DNA from: Anaeromyxobacter sp. Fw109-5
Lineage (GTDB): Bacteria > Myxococcota > Myxococcia > Myxococcales > Anaeromyxobacteraceae
Direction of reading: 5' to 3'
NCBI RefSeq assembly: GCF_000017505.1
Contig: NC_009675.1
Coordinates: forward strand, 2,108,001 to 2,172,000
Length of the DNA stretch: 64,000 nt
Shown here in pieces: positions 18,859-28,302 of the stretch. Numbering within the stretch: the first letter of the stretch is position 1; each line of letters starts with the position of its first letter. The translations under genes were made by a program, and so were the position numbers. A model generated the notes under the pieces. It searched no databases. It was not told the origin of the DNA and worked only from the letters and a program-made list of their open reading frames with translations.

Positions 18859-21800
18859 TGATGAAGCGCGCGCTGCTCTGGCTCGTCACGGTCGCGCCTG
18901 CCGCCGCGCTGGCGCAGGCGGTGAGCCTCGGCGCGGAGCGGGAGCCTTCCGGCACCGTGCTCGGGCGCGTGTGCCTGGACCTCGACGGCGACGGCCGCTG
19001 CGGTGCGCACGAGCCGGGCGTCGCCGGCGCCCGCGTCGTGGGAGAGGACGGGAGCCTCTCGCTCGCGGACGGTCGCGGGCGCTACCACCTGCTGGAGCGG
19101 ACCGGTCGCATCGTCCTGCGCGATCGGACCGCCTATGGCGGGCACGTGGTCGCCGTGGAGGGGTTGGGGGTGCGCCGCGCCTTCGAGCTCGCCCCCGGCG
19201 GTGCCGCGGGCGTCGACCTCGCCGTCGCGCCGCCGCGCGCCAGTCCGCCCGCGCTGGCGGAGGCGGAGCCTGCGGAGGGCGCGGCGACTGCGCCGGCGCC
19301 GCGCGAGGATGGGCGCCTCGGCTGGGCGCTGGCGGCCCGCGTCGCGCCGGGCGCGAGCGTCACCGTCGCAGGCGCTCCGGCGGAGGTCGCGACGGATGGG
19401 ACCTTCCGGGCCGAGGTCGGCCTCGCGCCAGGGGACAACGTGTTCCCGCTGGTGGTGGTCGCGGCCGACGGCGGGCTCGCCGTCTACTCGTGGAGGGTGC
19501 ACCGCGCTTCGCGGGCGCGCGGAGGCGAGCTGATCGTGCCCGCGACGCCCGTGCGCGTCATCGGCTTGACGACCTCTGCCGCGGCGGGCGGCGGCGCGCT
19601 CGTGCACGGCGAGGCACCGGCGGGGGCCCGCGTGCGGCTCGCGGGGCTCGCGCCAATGCCGACCGCCTCCGGCGCCTTCGCGGCGTTCGTCCCGCCGGGC
19701 GCGGAGGACGCGGCGCTGGAGCTGCTAGCGGCGGACGCCACGCCGCTCGCCGTGAAGCTGCCGCTCCCGCGGGCGCACGGCCTCCGCGTCGCGACGGGCG
19801 TCGCCGAGCTGGAGCTCTCGCTCGGCGGCGACGCAGGCTTCCTCGTGACGGCGCGCGGCGCCGCGACCGCGGCGGGAAAGGCGGGGTCCGTCGAGTACGC
19901 CGCCGGCGTGGACGTGGACGATCGCGAGCGATCCTTCGCGGATCTGGCGCGGCCGCGCGACGCCCTCGTCGCCGAGCACGCGCTCGATCCGGAGGGGAGC
20001 TTCCTCGCCAGCGGCGACGACGCCGCCGCCGGGGATCGCAACCCTGGCCGGGGCCGGCTGTGGGCGCGGGTGGAGGCGCCCGGCGCGAGGCTCGATCTCG
20101 GCAACGCCCGCGCCGGCCTCACGGGTGCGGAGCTCGGTCGCTACGACCGGCCCCTCTTCGGCGCGAAGGCCCGCGGCGAGCGCGACCTCGGGCCGGTGCG
20201 GCTCGAGGCCAGCGCGTTCGGCGCGACGATCCGCACCGACGCCGCCGGGAACGCACCTCCGCGCGTCGCCCACGACGTGCTCACCGCGACGGGGGGCGCC
20301 TTCTTCTGGCTCTCGCACGGCGAGGTCGTGCCCGGCAGCGAGAGCGTGCGGATCGAGTGGCGCGATCCGTGGACCGGGCGCGCGAGCGACGGTCGCGTGC
20401 TGGTGCGCGGCGAGGACTACGAGGTGGACTGGGTGAGCGGCCGGATCGTGCTCGCGCGGCCGCTCTCGTCCGCGGCGGCGCCGCCGGTGCTCGCCACGGG
20501 CGAGCCCTTCGCCGCTCAGCGCGCGGTCGTCGTGGTCGACTACCAGCACGCCGCGACCGGTCCCGACGGAGAGGACCTCGCCGGCGGTCGGATCGGCGCG
20601 ACGGTCGGACCGCTGTCGCTCTCCGCGCACGGCGCAAACGAGGAGCGGGAGCAGGGCTACCGGCTCGGGGCGGCGACGGCGTCGCTCGACCTCGGCGCGC
20701 CGTTCCTGCTGCGCGCGGAGGCGGCCCACAGCCGGGGCACGCCGTACGGCACCGGAGCGGCGAGCGCCTTCGGCCGGAGCCCCGACGGCGGGGTCGGCTT
20801 CGCGCCACTGGAGGTGGACGGCGGCGAGGCGGGCGCGGTGCACGTCGAGGCGAGCGGCGCGCTCGGGCCGGCGCGCTACGCCGCGTGGTGGCGGGAGCGC
20901 GAGGCGGGCTATGCCGACTTCGAGTTCGCCGAGCCCGTCGCGGCGCGGGAGCGCGGCGTCGAGGCGGGCGGGAGCGCCCGGAGCGTCACCGCCTCCGCCA
21001 CCTACGCCGAGCGCGAGGGCGCTGGCCCAGCCGAGGAGGGCGGGGTGACGCCTTCGGAGGCGCGGCGGCTCACCGGTCGCGTGACGACGCGCGCGGGGCG
21101 GCTGTCGCTCACGGGGGAAGCCGCGCACGCGCGGCTGGTCGCGCCCGAGGCGGGCGAGGAGTCCTCCGCGGGCGTTCGCGCCGACTGGCGGGCCGCGCCA
21201 GGCCTCTCCCTCGATCTCTCGCACCACCAGGGCCTCGCCGTCTCCGGCGCCGGCCGCGATCCCACGTTCGCCGCCGCGGGCGCGACGATGCGGAGCCGGG
21301 ATGGGCGGCTCTCGGTGCGGGGCGGCTGGGGGCCGGAGCTCGGCCCGCGCGTGCTGCTCTCCGGCGAGCGCGGCCGCGAGGGCGAGGCGATCTACTGGAC
21401 GTACACGGTGGATCCCGACGCGCCTTCCGCTTTCCGTTCCTCGGGGAGCGCGCTCGGCGCCCGCTCGCGCGCCGGAGCCGCCGAGGTGTTCACCGAGGAG
21501 CAGCTCGAGCGCGACGCGTTCGGGCTGCGCGCCGCGCGCGTGGTGGGCGCGAGCGTCTCGCCGCTGCGCGGGCTCACCCTGACGGTCACCGCCGAGCGCG
21601 GCGCTCGCCTGCGGCCGGACGGCGACGACGTCGAGCGCACGGGCGCGGCCGGCGCGGCGGCGCTCGTCCGCGGGCCGCTCCGCCTGGCGCTCCGGGGCGA
21701 GGCTCGGCGCGAGGGCGACGACGCGCAGGTCGCGACGGGCGGGTCCGCCGAGTGGCGCGCTGCCGAGCGGCTCACCCTGTCGACGCGCGCGACGTGGGCG

Positions 21801-22289
21801 CACGCCGGCGGCCCGCGCGAGGCGCTCGCCTTCGAGGCCGCCGCCGGCGCGGCGCTCCGGCTCGAGGGCGGCGCGCTGCTCGCGACGGTGGCGAGGATCG
21901 CCGAGCAGCGGCCGGACGCAGAGCACCGCGACGCCCTCGTCGCCCGCCTCGCGGCGACGGCGGACGTCGCGTCGCGGCTCGCGCTCGGTGCGGCGGCGGC
22001 GATCGGGTGGCAGGAGGCGGCGGGGGAGCGCGACGATCGGATCGCCGCGAGCGTCCGCGCCGAGGTGCGCGTCATGGGGCCGGTGGACGTCGCCGCGGAG
22101 TACGCCCGGCGCTCCCCGCTCGCGGGACGGCCCCTCGGCGACCTCGACGCCGTCCGCGGCGAGGCCGGCGTGCGCGCCGGCCAGAGCCGGATCGCGCTCG
22201 GCTACACGTTCCTCGGGTTCTCCGGAGACGGGATCGCCCCCGACGAGGACGACGGGCGCGTGTTCCTGCGCGCCCAGCTCGCCTACTGA
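18858..22289 (+). CDS. Large predicted outer-membrane beta protein with SdrD-B-like N-terminal domain
   Basis: 1143 residues, starting at ATG 18858 or 18861 inside the preceding stop. Signal peptide MMKRALLWLVTVAPAAALAQA. Residues ~30-120 form an SdrD-B/carboxypeptidase-regulatory-like module (VCLDLDGDGRCGAHEPGVAG, G-R-Y-H-L-L). Two Ig-like modules follow. Around residue 520 the motif GEDYEVDWVSGRIVLARPL appears, as in large outer-membrane proteins of the 'conserved repeat' type. From about 560 to the end there is alternating polar/hydrophobic sequence typical of a beta barrel, ending in FLRAQLAY with a terminal aromatic residue, as in many outer-membrane barrels. A role as a surface channel, secretion pore or adhesin scaffold is inference. 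It has no metal or enzyme motifs. Confidence 0.7.
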   Translation: MMKRALLWLVTVAPAAALAQAVSLGAEREPSGTVLGRVCLDLDGDGRCGAHEPGVAGARVVGEDGSLSLADGRGRYHLLERTGRIVLRDRTAYGGHVVAVEGLGVRRAFELAPGGAAGVDLAVAPPRASPPALAEAEPAEGAATAPAPREDGRLGWALAARVAPGASVTVAGAPAEVATDGTFRAEVGLAPGDNVFPLVVVAADGGLAVYSWRVHRASRARGGELIVPATPVRVIGLTTSAAAGGGALVHGEAPAGARVRLAGLAPMPTASGAFAAFVPPGAEDAALELLAADATPLAVKLPLPRAHGLRVATGVAELELSLGGDAGFLVTARGAATAAGKAGSVEYAAGVDVDDRERSFADLARPRDALVAEHALDPEGSFLASGDDAAAGDRNPGRGRLWARVEAPGARLDLGNARAGLTGAELGRYDRPLFGAKARGERDLGPVRLEASAFGATIRTDAAGNAPPRVAHDVLTATGGAFFWLSHGEVVPGSESVRIEWRDPWTGRASDGRVLVRGEDYEVDWVSGRIVLARPLSSAAAPPVLATGEPFAAQRAVVVVDYQHAATGPDGEDLAGGRIGATVGPLSLSAHGANEEREQGYRLGAATASLDLGAPFLLRAEAAHSRGTPYGTGAASAFGRSPDGGVGFAPLEVDGGEAGAVHVEASGALGPARYAAWWREREAGYADFEFAEPVAARERGVEAGGSARSVTASATYAEREGAGPAEEGGVTPSEARRLTGRVTTRAGRLSLTGEAAHARLVAPEAGEESSAGVRADWRAAPGLSLDLSHHQGLAVSGAGRDPTFAAAGATMRSRDGRLSVRGGWGPELGPRVLLSGERGREGEAIYWTYTVDPDAPSAFRSSGSALGARSRAGAAEVFTEEQLERDAFGLRAARVVGASVSPLRGLTLTVTAERGARLRPDGDDVERTGAAGAAALVRGPLRLALRGEARREGDDAQVATGGSAEWRAAERLTLSTRATWAHAGGPREALAFEAAAGAALRLEGGALLATVARIAEQRPDAEHRDALVARLAATADVASRLALGAAAAIGWQEAAGERDDRIAASVRAEVRVMGPVDVAAEYARRSPLAGRPLGDLDAVRGEAGVRAGQSRIALGYTFLGFSGDGIAPDEDDGRVFLRAQLAY

Positions 22290-22291
22290 CC

Positions 22292-24601
22292 ATGCCGCGC
22301 CCGATCCTCGCCGCCTTCTTCGTCCTCGGCCTCGCCGCCCCTGCCCGTGCGCAGCTGCGGGCCGACCCGATGCGCCTCTCGCTCGTGCAGCGGGCGGAGC
22401 TGCTCGCCGCGCCGATCGCCGGCGACGCCCCGGCGGCCGACGTCCTGCTGCTCTCGTCCACCGGCGCGGGGGCAGAGTTGCGGCCGCACCGGCGCCTCGC
22501 CGCCGCGGCCTCGCCAGGGCGCTTCATCGACGCGAGCGCCCGCGACGTCGCCGCCGCGTTCCTCGGGGATCCGGCCGCGGCGCGGGCCGATCTCGTATTC
22601 GCCCGGGCCGACGGGGTGTCGGTGTCGTGGGCCGCGTCGCCGGGCGCGCTCTGCGTCGTGGGCGGGCTCTTCCCGGGCGGCGCCCCCACCGTCACCGCGG
22701 CGCGGCTCCGCCCGGGCGGCGACGTGATCGTGGCGCCCGTCGGAACGGGAGGCTCGACGGCCGGGGCGGTGCAGGCGGTGGATCTCCGCGGCTGCCAGAG
22801 CGCCGACGCGGCGCGCTGGACCATCGAGCCCGTGTTCTCGCGCGTCGGGCTCGCCGACCAGGTGTACCCGCTGCGGCTCGGCGCCACCGCCCGCGCGCTC
22901 GGGCTCGACGATCTCGCCCTGCCCGGGCTGGGCGAGGTTCAGCTCCTCGTGCACGCGAGCCCTCCGGACGCGGGCGCCGGGCTCGGGGGCGTCCACCTCA
23001 CCGCGGTGAAGGTCGGCGAGCACGTCCTCGAGGCGCATCCGGCGTGGCTGCCGGCCGGGGTCCGGCAGGGGGATGTTCACGGCGTCGCCGCGGTGGACGT
23101 GGACCTGGACGGCGTCCCCGACCTCGTCTTCTCGCTGGCGGTCTCGACGGTGCTCCCCGACGTGAACGGCGCGCTCGTCTCGATCCGGAACGGCGGTGAT
23201 CCGCTCGCCCTGGACCTGACGCCCTGGTCGAACCTCACCCGTCACCTCGACCTCCAGCCGCTCGTCGATCCGGTGACGCTGCGCGGGGTGTCGGTCGGCG
23301 GATCGCCCGGAGCCGCCGTCTGGGACCGCGATCTCGGCGAGGTCGTCGTCTTCTGGCCGGAGGGCGCGCGCCTCGCCACCTGGCGCGGAGACGCGCTCGG
23401 GCTCTCCATCCGGGAGCTCGTCGCGGCGGACGTGGTCGGCTCCACCGCGCCCGATCTCGTCGCCCTGGCGGAGGACCCGACCACCGGCGCGAGCGTGCTG
23501 CTCGTCTACCCGGATCTCGACGACGGCTCGCCCACGATCGCGTGGACGGCGGGGAGCCCCGGGGAAGCGGAGCGCGGGGCGGACCACGCGATGGCGGTCG
23601 AGGCGCGGGATCCGGAGGGGCCGGTCACGGTCGAGTGGTTCGTGGGCGCGGCGGCGACGCCCGCGGGGCTCGGGCCGGCGGTCACGATCCCGGGCGCGCT
23701 CCTGTGCGGACCCGGAGGCGACGTTCCGGTGGTCGCCCGCGCCACGGACGCGGAGGGCGTCTTCCGCGAGGTGGCGGGCGCGGTGAAGGTGCGGCTCGCG
23801 CCGCCGAGGCTCGCCCTCGTGGGCGGAGCGCCACCGGGGACGCTCGCGCTCCCGCCGGGCGGGACCAGCGCCGTGCTCGAGGGCGAGGCGTGGACGGGGT
23901 GCGGAACCCAGGTGGCGTTCCAGTGGTCCGCGAGCGGCGTTCCCGCGGGAGCGCTCGCTGCGCCCGAGGAGAGCGCAGGGCACTCGCGGCGCGCGCTCGC
24001 GCTGCCCGAGGCGAGCTATCCGGAGCTCCTCGCCGGAAGGCCGTCCGTGACGCTCGTCGCGTCGGACGCGAGCGGGCTCACGAGCCCGCCTGCCACCCTC
24101 GCGCTCGCCCTCGACGCGACGGCGCTCGTCGACGTGGCGCACGAGTCGGACGAGGTGGCGCTCGGGGCAGGCGAGGTCGCCCTCCTGCGCACGCGGCTGC
24201 GGAGCCGCCTCGGGACGGCGCTCCCGCGAGTGAGGATTCAGCACCGCCTCGACGGCGTCACCCCCGCCGGCACGGCGCGCGTCCACGGCGCGACCGTGCT
24301 CGAGGTTCGCGCGGACGGCGCCGAGCTCGTCCTCGAAACGCTGCCTCCCGCAGGTTCCGAGGTGACGATCGAGCTCCCCGTGCGCGGCACCGGCGGCCCG
24401 GGCGCCTCGGCCGTGCAGGTCCGCTCCGAGGGCGACCACCTCCTCGGCCCCGCCGCCGAGGCGCGGGGCGGGGGTGCGCCGCTGCCCGGGCACGGCTGTG
24501 CGTCGGGCGGGCCCGGCGCCGGGGCGTGGCTCCCGCTCGTCGTCGTGGCGCTGGCGGCGGCGCGGCGGGCTGCCCGGCGGCGCGCCAGCGCCCTCACATG
24601 A
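22292..24601 (+). CDS. Exported FG-GAP/VCBS-like protein with MYXO-CTERM-type sorting tail
   Basis: 769 residues from ATG 22292, two bases after the preceding stop. Signal peptide MPRPILAAFFVLGLAAPARA. The first ~400 residues contain propeller-like motifs, notably VAAVDVDLDGVPDLVFSLAV, which is the FG-GAP/VCBS calcium-loop pattern DxDxDGxxD. Ig-like beta domains follow (~430-690), then GHGCASGG, a hydrophobic helix (WLPLVVVALAAA) and an Arg-rich end. The tail matches that of the first gene of this operon (GGCASGG), so both are probably handled by the same sorting system. The 3' end overlaps the convergent regulator gene by eight bases. Confidence 0.75.
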   Translation: MPRPILAAFFVLGLAAPARAQLRADPMRLSLVQRAELLAAPIAGDAPAADVLLLSSTGAGAELRPHRRLAAAASPGRFIDASARDVAAAFLGDPAAARADLVFARADGVSVSWAASPGALCVVGGLFPGGAPTVTAARLRPGGDVIVAPVGTGGSTAGAVQAVDLRGCQSADAARWTIEPVFSRVGLADQVYPLRLGATARALGLDDLALPGLGEVQLLVHASPPDAGAGLGGVHLTAVKVGEHVLEAHPAWLPAGVRQGDVHGVAAVDVDLDGVPDLVFSLAVSTVLPDVNGALVSIRNGGDPLALDLTPWSNLTRHLDLQPLVDPVTLRGVSVGGSPGAAVWDRDLGEVVVFWPEGARLATWRGDALGLSIRELVAADVVGSTAPDLVALAEDPTTGASVLLVYPDLDDGSPTIAWTAGSPGEAERGADHAMAVEARDPEGPVTVEWFVGAAATPAGLGPAVTIPGALLCGPGGDVPVVARATDAEGVFREVAGAVKVRLAPPRLALVGGAPPGTLALPPGGTSAVLEGEAWTGCGTQVAFQWSASGVPAGALAAPEESAGHSRRALALPEASYPELLAGRPSVTLVASDASGLTSPPATLALALDATALVDVAHESDEVALGAGEVALLRTRLRSRLGTALPRVRIQHRLDGVTPAGTARVHGATVLEVRADGAELVLETLPPAGSEVTIELPVRGTGGPGASAVQVRSEGDHLLGPAAEARGGGAPLPGHGCASGGPGAGAWLPLVVVALAAARRAARRRASALT

Positions 24602-25889
24602 AGCCGATGCGGCGCGTGCCCGCGAGCAGGCGCTCCACCTCGTCGAGCACGCGCATCACCCGGCATGCCTGGAGGAACGCGAGCGCGTCGCGCTCCGGGA
24701 CCTCCGACAGCCGCACCAGGTCCGACACGCCCTTCGTGCCGTCGGCGAGGGCGAGGAGCTTCGCCTCCTCGCGCCGGAGCTTGAGGGCGTAGAGCTCGAA
24801 CGCGGGATCGGGCGAGGGCGCGAGGTGCGCGTGCGCGGGGAGCTCCGCGCGCAGGCACGGCAGGGTCGAGGCGCGCCGCATGCCCTCCAGGACCAGGTCC
24901 GCCATCGGGAGCCGCAGGTCGACGCGGCCCTCGGGCGGCCGGCCCGGCTGGAAGGCGTACCGTCCCTCGCGCCACTCGAACGTGGACCAGACGATGGCGC
25001 GCACCTGGGCCTGAACGAGCGCCACACGGCGCTCCGCCGTCATGAGCCCGCGCGCCACCAGGGCGTCGCCGAGCCGCTCATCCGGGGCCGCGCGGGACAT
25101 CGTCTCGACCGCCTCGGGCGTCACCTCGCCACGCCGCACGCAGATCGTGGAGAACCGCTCCGCCGCGACGTTCGAGGCGGCGTACACCGGCACGCCGCGC
25201 TCGACGAGGAGGAGCTTGCGCACGGGGCCGCGCTCCAGCGTGAGCGCGCCCGTCGCCTGGCCGACGTGGAGCGCGACGCAGAGCCTCGGGACGCTCGCCT
25301 CGCCGAGCTCGCCGGCGGGGCGGGGCGGAGCGTCGAGGGACGGAGCGTGGCCGGAGCGCGCCGCCGGGAGGGGCAGGGCGAGCCCGGCGACCGGCGCCGG
25401 AGCCACGTCCGCGTCCTGGCCCGCGAAGGAGGCGGCCACCGCGTCGGGGATCTCGTCGCGCTCGAGCGGCCGCCCCCCGGTGACCTCGTCCGGGGCCTCG
25501 GCGAGCGGGGGCGCCTCGGCGCCTATCGCGCGGGCGACGGCGGCGACCACCGCCTCCACCTCGAAGGGCTTCTCGAAGAAGTCGTGCGCCCCGAGCCGGC
25601 GGACCTCCTCGAAGGCGCGGGCGCCGCGGTGCACGCCCGACACGACGATGGGCGCCACCCCCGCCCGGAGGAGCGCCTCGAGCAGCTCGCTGCCGCGGAC
25701 GTCCGGCAGCGGCAGGTCGAGCACGGCGGCGTCGGGGGCGCGCGCGGCCACGGCCGCGAGGGCGGCCCGCCCGCTCTTCACGCCCGAGACCTCGGCGCCG
25801 AGGCGCGCGGCGGCGCCGGCGATCACGGCGGCGAGCTCGCGGTCCTCGGCGACGAGCAGGAGTCGCTTGCCGGAGAGGGGGGGCCGCAC
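24594..25889 (-). CDS. Receiver-domain protein with C-terminal DUF4388/PATAN-like region
   Basis: 431 residues. The N-terminal receiver (1-120) has E-D in VAEDREL as the acidic pair, phospho-acceptor Asp in AVLDLPLPD and Lys in FFEKPFE, so phosphorylation is plausible. After a Pro/Ala linker, residues ~200-425 look like the DUF4388 (PATAN) module common in myxobacteria and Geobacter: GALTLERGPVRKLLLVERGVPVYA, LGDALVARGLMT, and YAFQPGRPPEG. Such proteins act in motility and signalling through protein contacts; no DNA-binding domain is seen. It is convergent with the surface operon, overlapping it by eight bases, and about 70 bases downstream of corA on the same strand, so it could be co-transcribed with corA. 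Confidence 0.75.
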   Translation of the reverse strand: MRPPLSGKRLLLVAEDRELAAVIAGAAARLGAEVSGVKSGRAALAAVAARAPDAAVLDLPLPDVRGSELLEALLRAGVAPIVVSGVHRGARAFEEVRRLGAHDFFEKPFEVEAVVAAVARAIGAEAPPLAEAPDEVTGGRPLERDEIPDAVAASFAGQDADVAPAPVAGLALPLPAARSGHAPSLDAPPRPAGELGEASVPRLCVALHVGQATGALTLERGPVRKLLLVERGVPVYAASNVAAERFSTICVRRGEVTPEAVETMSRAAPDERLGDALVARGLMTAERRVALVQAQVRAIVWSTFEWREGRYAFQPGRPPEGRVDLRLPMADLVLEGMRRASTLPCLRAELPAHAHLAPSPDPAFELYALKLRREEAKLLALADGTKGVSDLVRLSEVPERDALAFLQACRVMRVLDEVERLLAGTRRIGFM

Positions 25890-25956
25890 GGGGACGGCAA
25901 TCTACCACGGTCGCCGAGGAGTTCGCTCGTACCACGAGGCGATGCTGCTGCCTCCG

Positions 25957-26943
25957 TCACAGCCAGCCGGCGCGGCGGAAGCGGAAGAACAGGTAGACGT
26001 CGATGGCCACCATCGCGAAGACCGTGATCGGATAGCCGAGCTCCCAGTGCAGCTCCGGCATCTGCTCGAAGTTCATCCCGTACAGCCCCGCGACGAGCGT
26101 GGGGACGGCGACGAGGGCGGCGTAGGCGGCGAGACGCTTCGTGGTCTCGTTCTCCTGGAGCGAGATGAGCGACAGGTTCACGGACGTCGCGGTGTTGACC
26201 ATCTCTCGCAGGCTGTCGATCGACTGGTTGATGCGCTGGAGGTGATCGTAGACGTCGCGGTAGTACTCCTGCGTGCGCGAGCAGACGGACGGCACGCGCG
26301 CGCCGAAGAGCTTGCCGGTGGCCTCGAGCATCGGGCGCGTCGCGTGCTGGAGGGCCGTCAGCTTCTGCTTGAGCCCGTAGAGCGCCTCCACGCTCGCCCG
26401 CACGGGGGCGCCCGCGAAGATCTGCTGCTCCACGCGCTCGAGCTCGGACTCGATCTCCTCGACGACCGGGAAGTAGCGGTCGACGATCGCGTCCATGAGC
26501 GCGTACAGCACGAACCCCGAGCCGTGCTTCAGGAGGTCCGGCTCGCGCTCGCAGCGGGCGCGGACGTCCGCGAACCCCAGCCTCGCGCGGCTGCGGACCG
26601 ACAGCACGTAGTTCGCCCCGACGAACACGTCGACCTCTCCGAGGGAGATCGCCCCGCGCTCGAGCTCGACGGTGTGCAGCACGAAGAAGAGCGAGTCGCC
26701 GTACTCCTCCAGCTTGGGGCGCTGGTGGCCGTGCTGGGCGTCCTCGACCGCGAGCTCGTGGAGGTGGAACTCCTGCTGCATCGCCAGGAGCTCGGCGGGC
26801 TCGGGGTCCTTGAGCGCGACCCAGACGAAGCACTCGGGCCTGCTCACGTAGCGGCCGATCTCTTCCACGGGGATGTCGGCGAGCTTCTTCCCGTTCTGGT
26901 ACGCCACGCAGTTCACGAGCATCGGTGGCTCCGGTGAGGGCAT
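25957..26943 (-). CDS. corA: CorA-type divalent cation transporter
   Basis: 328 residues, usual length for CorA. The N-terminal alpha/beta cytoplasmic domain is followed by a long helical region (FPVVEEIESELERVEQQI) and two C-terminal transmembrane helices. The first ends in the family signature Gly-Met-Asn (LYGMNFEQMPEL). The pore is a homopentamer in the inner membrane importing Mg2+ and, in some members, Co2+ or Ni2+. The positively charged end (FRFRRAGWL) stays cytoplasmic. The ATG at residue 8 (MLVNCVAY) is an equally good start and would remove a Pro-rich heptapeptide. There is no sign of an M-box or other leader in the short upstream region. Confidence 0.95.
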   Translation of the reverse strand: MPSPEPPMLVNCVAYQNGKKLADIPVEEIGRYVSRPECFVWVALKDPEPAELLAMQQEFHLHELAVEDAQHGHQRPKLEEYGDSLFFVLHTVELERGAISLGEVDVFVGANYVLSVRSRARLGFADVRARCEREPDLLKHGSGFVLYALMDAIVDRYFPVVEEIESELERVEQQIFAGAPVRASVEALYGLKQKLTALQHATRPMLEATGKLFGARVPSVCSRTQEYYRDVYDHLQRINQSIDSLREMVNTATSVNLSLISLQENETTKRLAAYAALVAVPTLVAGLYGMNFEQMPELHWELGYPITVFAMVAIDVYLFFRFRRAGWL

Positions 26944-27098
26944 CGACCGGGAGATGGTAACGCCGCTGCGCGCGCTGGGCGTTCGGCACGCGGGGTGCGG
27001 GATCCCGGTGCTCGTCGGCGCCGCACGGCGAGCCTGTCGAGCGAGAGCGGCCGGTCGCGGCGTGGCATCGCGCCCGACCCGGCGCTACCCTGGGCCCC

Positions 27099-27491
27099 GT
27101 GCCGCTCGCCTTCCACCACGTCGCCGTCCAGTGCGCGGACCTCGAGCGCTGCGAGGCCTTCTACCGCGAGGTCCTGGGCCTCCCCGTCCTGAAGCGCTGG
27201 CCGCGCGACGGCGGGGGCGACAGGAGCGTCTGGCTCTCGCTGGGAGACGGCGAGGGCGCGTTCCTCGCGCTGGAGCGGGCCGAGGAGCCGCCGGAGCGGC
27301 GGCCGTGGAAGGACGGCCGGGCGGGGCTGCACCTGCTCTCCCTGCGCATCGCCCCGTCCGAGCGGGGTGCCTGGGAGGACCGCCTCGACGCCGCGGGCGT
27401 CCGGGTCGTGCACCGCACCCGCTGGACCGTCTACTTCCACGATCCGGAGGGGAACCGGATCGGGCTCTCGCACTACCCGCACGACGTCTGA
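27099..27491 (+). CDS. VOC-family protein (glyoxalase I-like)
   Basis: 130 residues from a GTG start. The protein has two beta-alpha-beta-beta-beta modules. FHHVAVQCADLERCEAFYREVLGL is the typical opening with a metal-ligand His, and WTVYFHDPEGNRIGL is the closing motif with the second metal-site Glu. This matches the vicinal oxygen chelate superfamily, which includes glyoxalase I, dioxygenases and fosfomycin/bleomycin resistance proteins. The next gene, 33 bases downstream, is glyoxalase II-like, so a two-step 2-oxoaldehyde detoxification is attractive but unproven; at 130 residues it is within the range of bacterial glyoxalase I. The upstream 155 bases contain the bare core of the REP-like repeat. 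Confidence 0.75.
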   Translation: MPLAFHHVAVQCADLERCEAFYREVLGLPVLKRWPRDGGGDRSVWLSLGDGEGAFLALERAEEPPERRPWKDGRAGLHLLSLRIAPSERGAWEDRLDAAGVRVVHRTRWTVYFHDPEGNRIGLSHYPHDV

Positions 27492-27523
27492 CACGGGCGG
27501 GCGGGCCGCGGTAGGAGAGGGGC

Positions 27524-28291
27524 GTGATCTTCGACCGCCGCCGGTACCACCGCGACAACTACGTGTACCTGCTCGCCGAGGGAGAGGACTCGGTCCTCGT
27601 CGATCCCGGCGACGCGGCCGTGGCGCTCGCCCTTGCGGCGGACCACGCCGTGCGGCCGCGCTTCGTCCTCCACACCCACGGCCACCTCGACCACTCGGGC
27701 GGCTCGGCGGAGGTGCGGGCCGCGCTCGGCGCCGAGGTGCTCGGCCACGCGGCGGACGCGGCCTGGTTCGCGCCGGACCGGGACGTCGCCGGTCACCGGA
27801 CGCTCGCCCTCGGCGCGCTGCGCGTCGCCGTGCACGAGGTGCCGGGGCACACCCCGGGCTCCGTCCTGTTCGCCTGGCGCGGCAAGCTCCTCACCGGCGA
27901 CACGCTCTTCTGGGGAGGCTGCGGCAACTGCCGCCACGGCGGCGATCCCGCGCGGCTCGCGCAGAGCTTCCTCGGGCCCATCGCGGCGCTCGATGGAGCG
28001 CTCGAGGTCCATCCCGGCCACGACTACGCGGAGGCGAACCTGCCGTTCGCGCTCGCGCTCGAGCCTGGGAACGCGGCCGCCCGCGCGAGGCTCGAGGTGG
28101 TCGAGCGGGCGCGCGCGGCCGGGGCGGAGCCGCCCGCGTCCACGCTCGCGGAGGAGCGCGAGGTGAACCCGTTCCTCCGCGTGGCGAAGCCTTCCATCCG
28201 GGACGCGATCGCCGCCCGCTCGCCGGAGGGGGGCGAGCTCACCGACGCAGCGCGATTCGTGGCCCTCCGCGCGCTCCGGGACCGGCTCTGA
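27524..28291 (+). CDS. Metallo-beta-lactamase-fold hydrolase, glyoxalase II-like
   Basis: 255 residues from GTG 27524 with AGGAGAGG upstream. All metal ligands of the fold are visible: THGHLDH (residues ~50-56), GHTPGS, the bridging Asp in LTGDTLFWGGCGN, and the final His in VHPGHDY. The glyoxalase II C-terminal region is recognisable (EREVNPFLRV, as in the N-P-F-L-R block of HAGH). The expected reaction is hydrolysis of S-lactoylglutathione or a similar thioester in the cytoplasm. It follows a VOC protein in the same direction, supporting a shared pathway. Whether the organism uses glutathione cannot be judged from here. Confidence 0.85.
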   Translation: MIFDRRRYHRDNYVYLLAEGEDSVLVDPGDAAVALALAADHAVRPRFVLHTHGHLDHSGGSAEVRAALGAEVLGHAADAAWFAPDRDVAGHRTLALGALRVAVHEVPGHTPGSVLFAWRGKLLTGDTLFWGGCGNCRHGGDPARLAQSFLGPIAALDGALEVHPGHDYAEANLPFALALEPGNAAARARLEVVERARAAGAEPPASTLAEEREVNPFLRVAKPSIRDAIAARSPEGGELTDAARFVALRALRDRL

Positions 28292-28302
28292 CGGAGCGGC
28301 GA

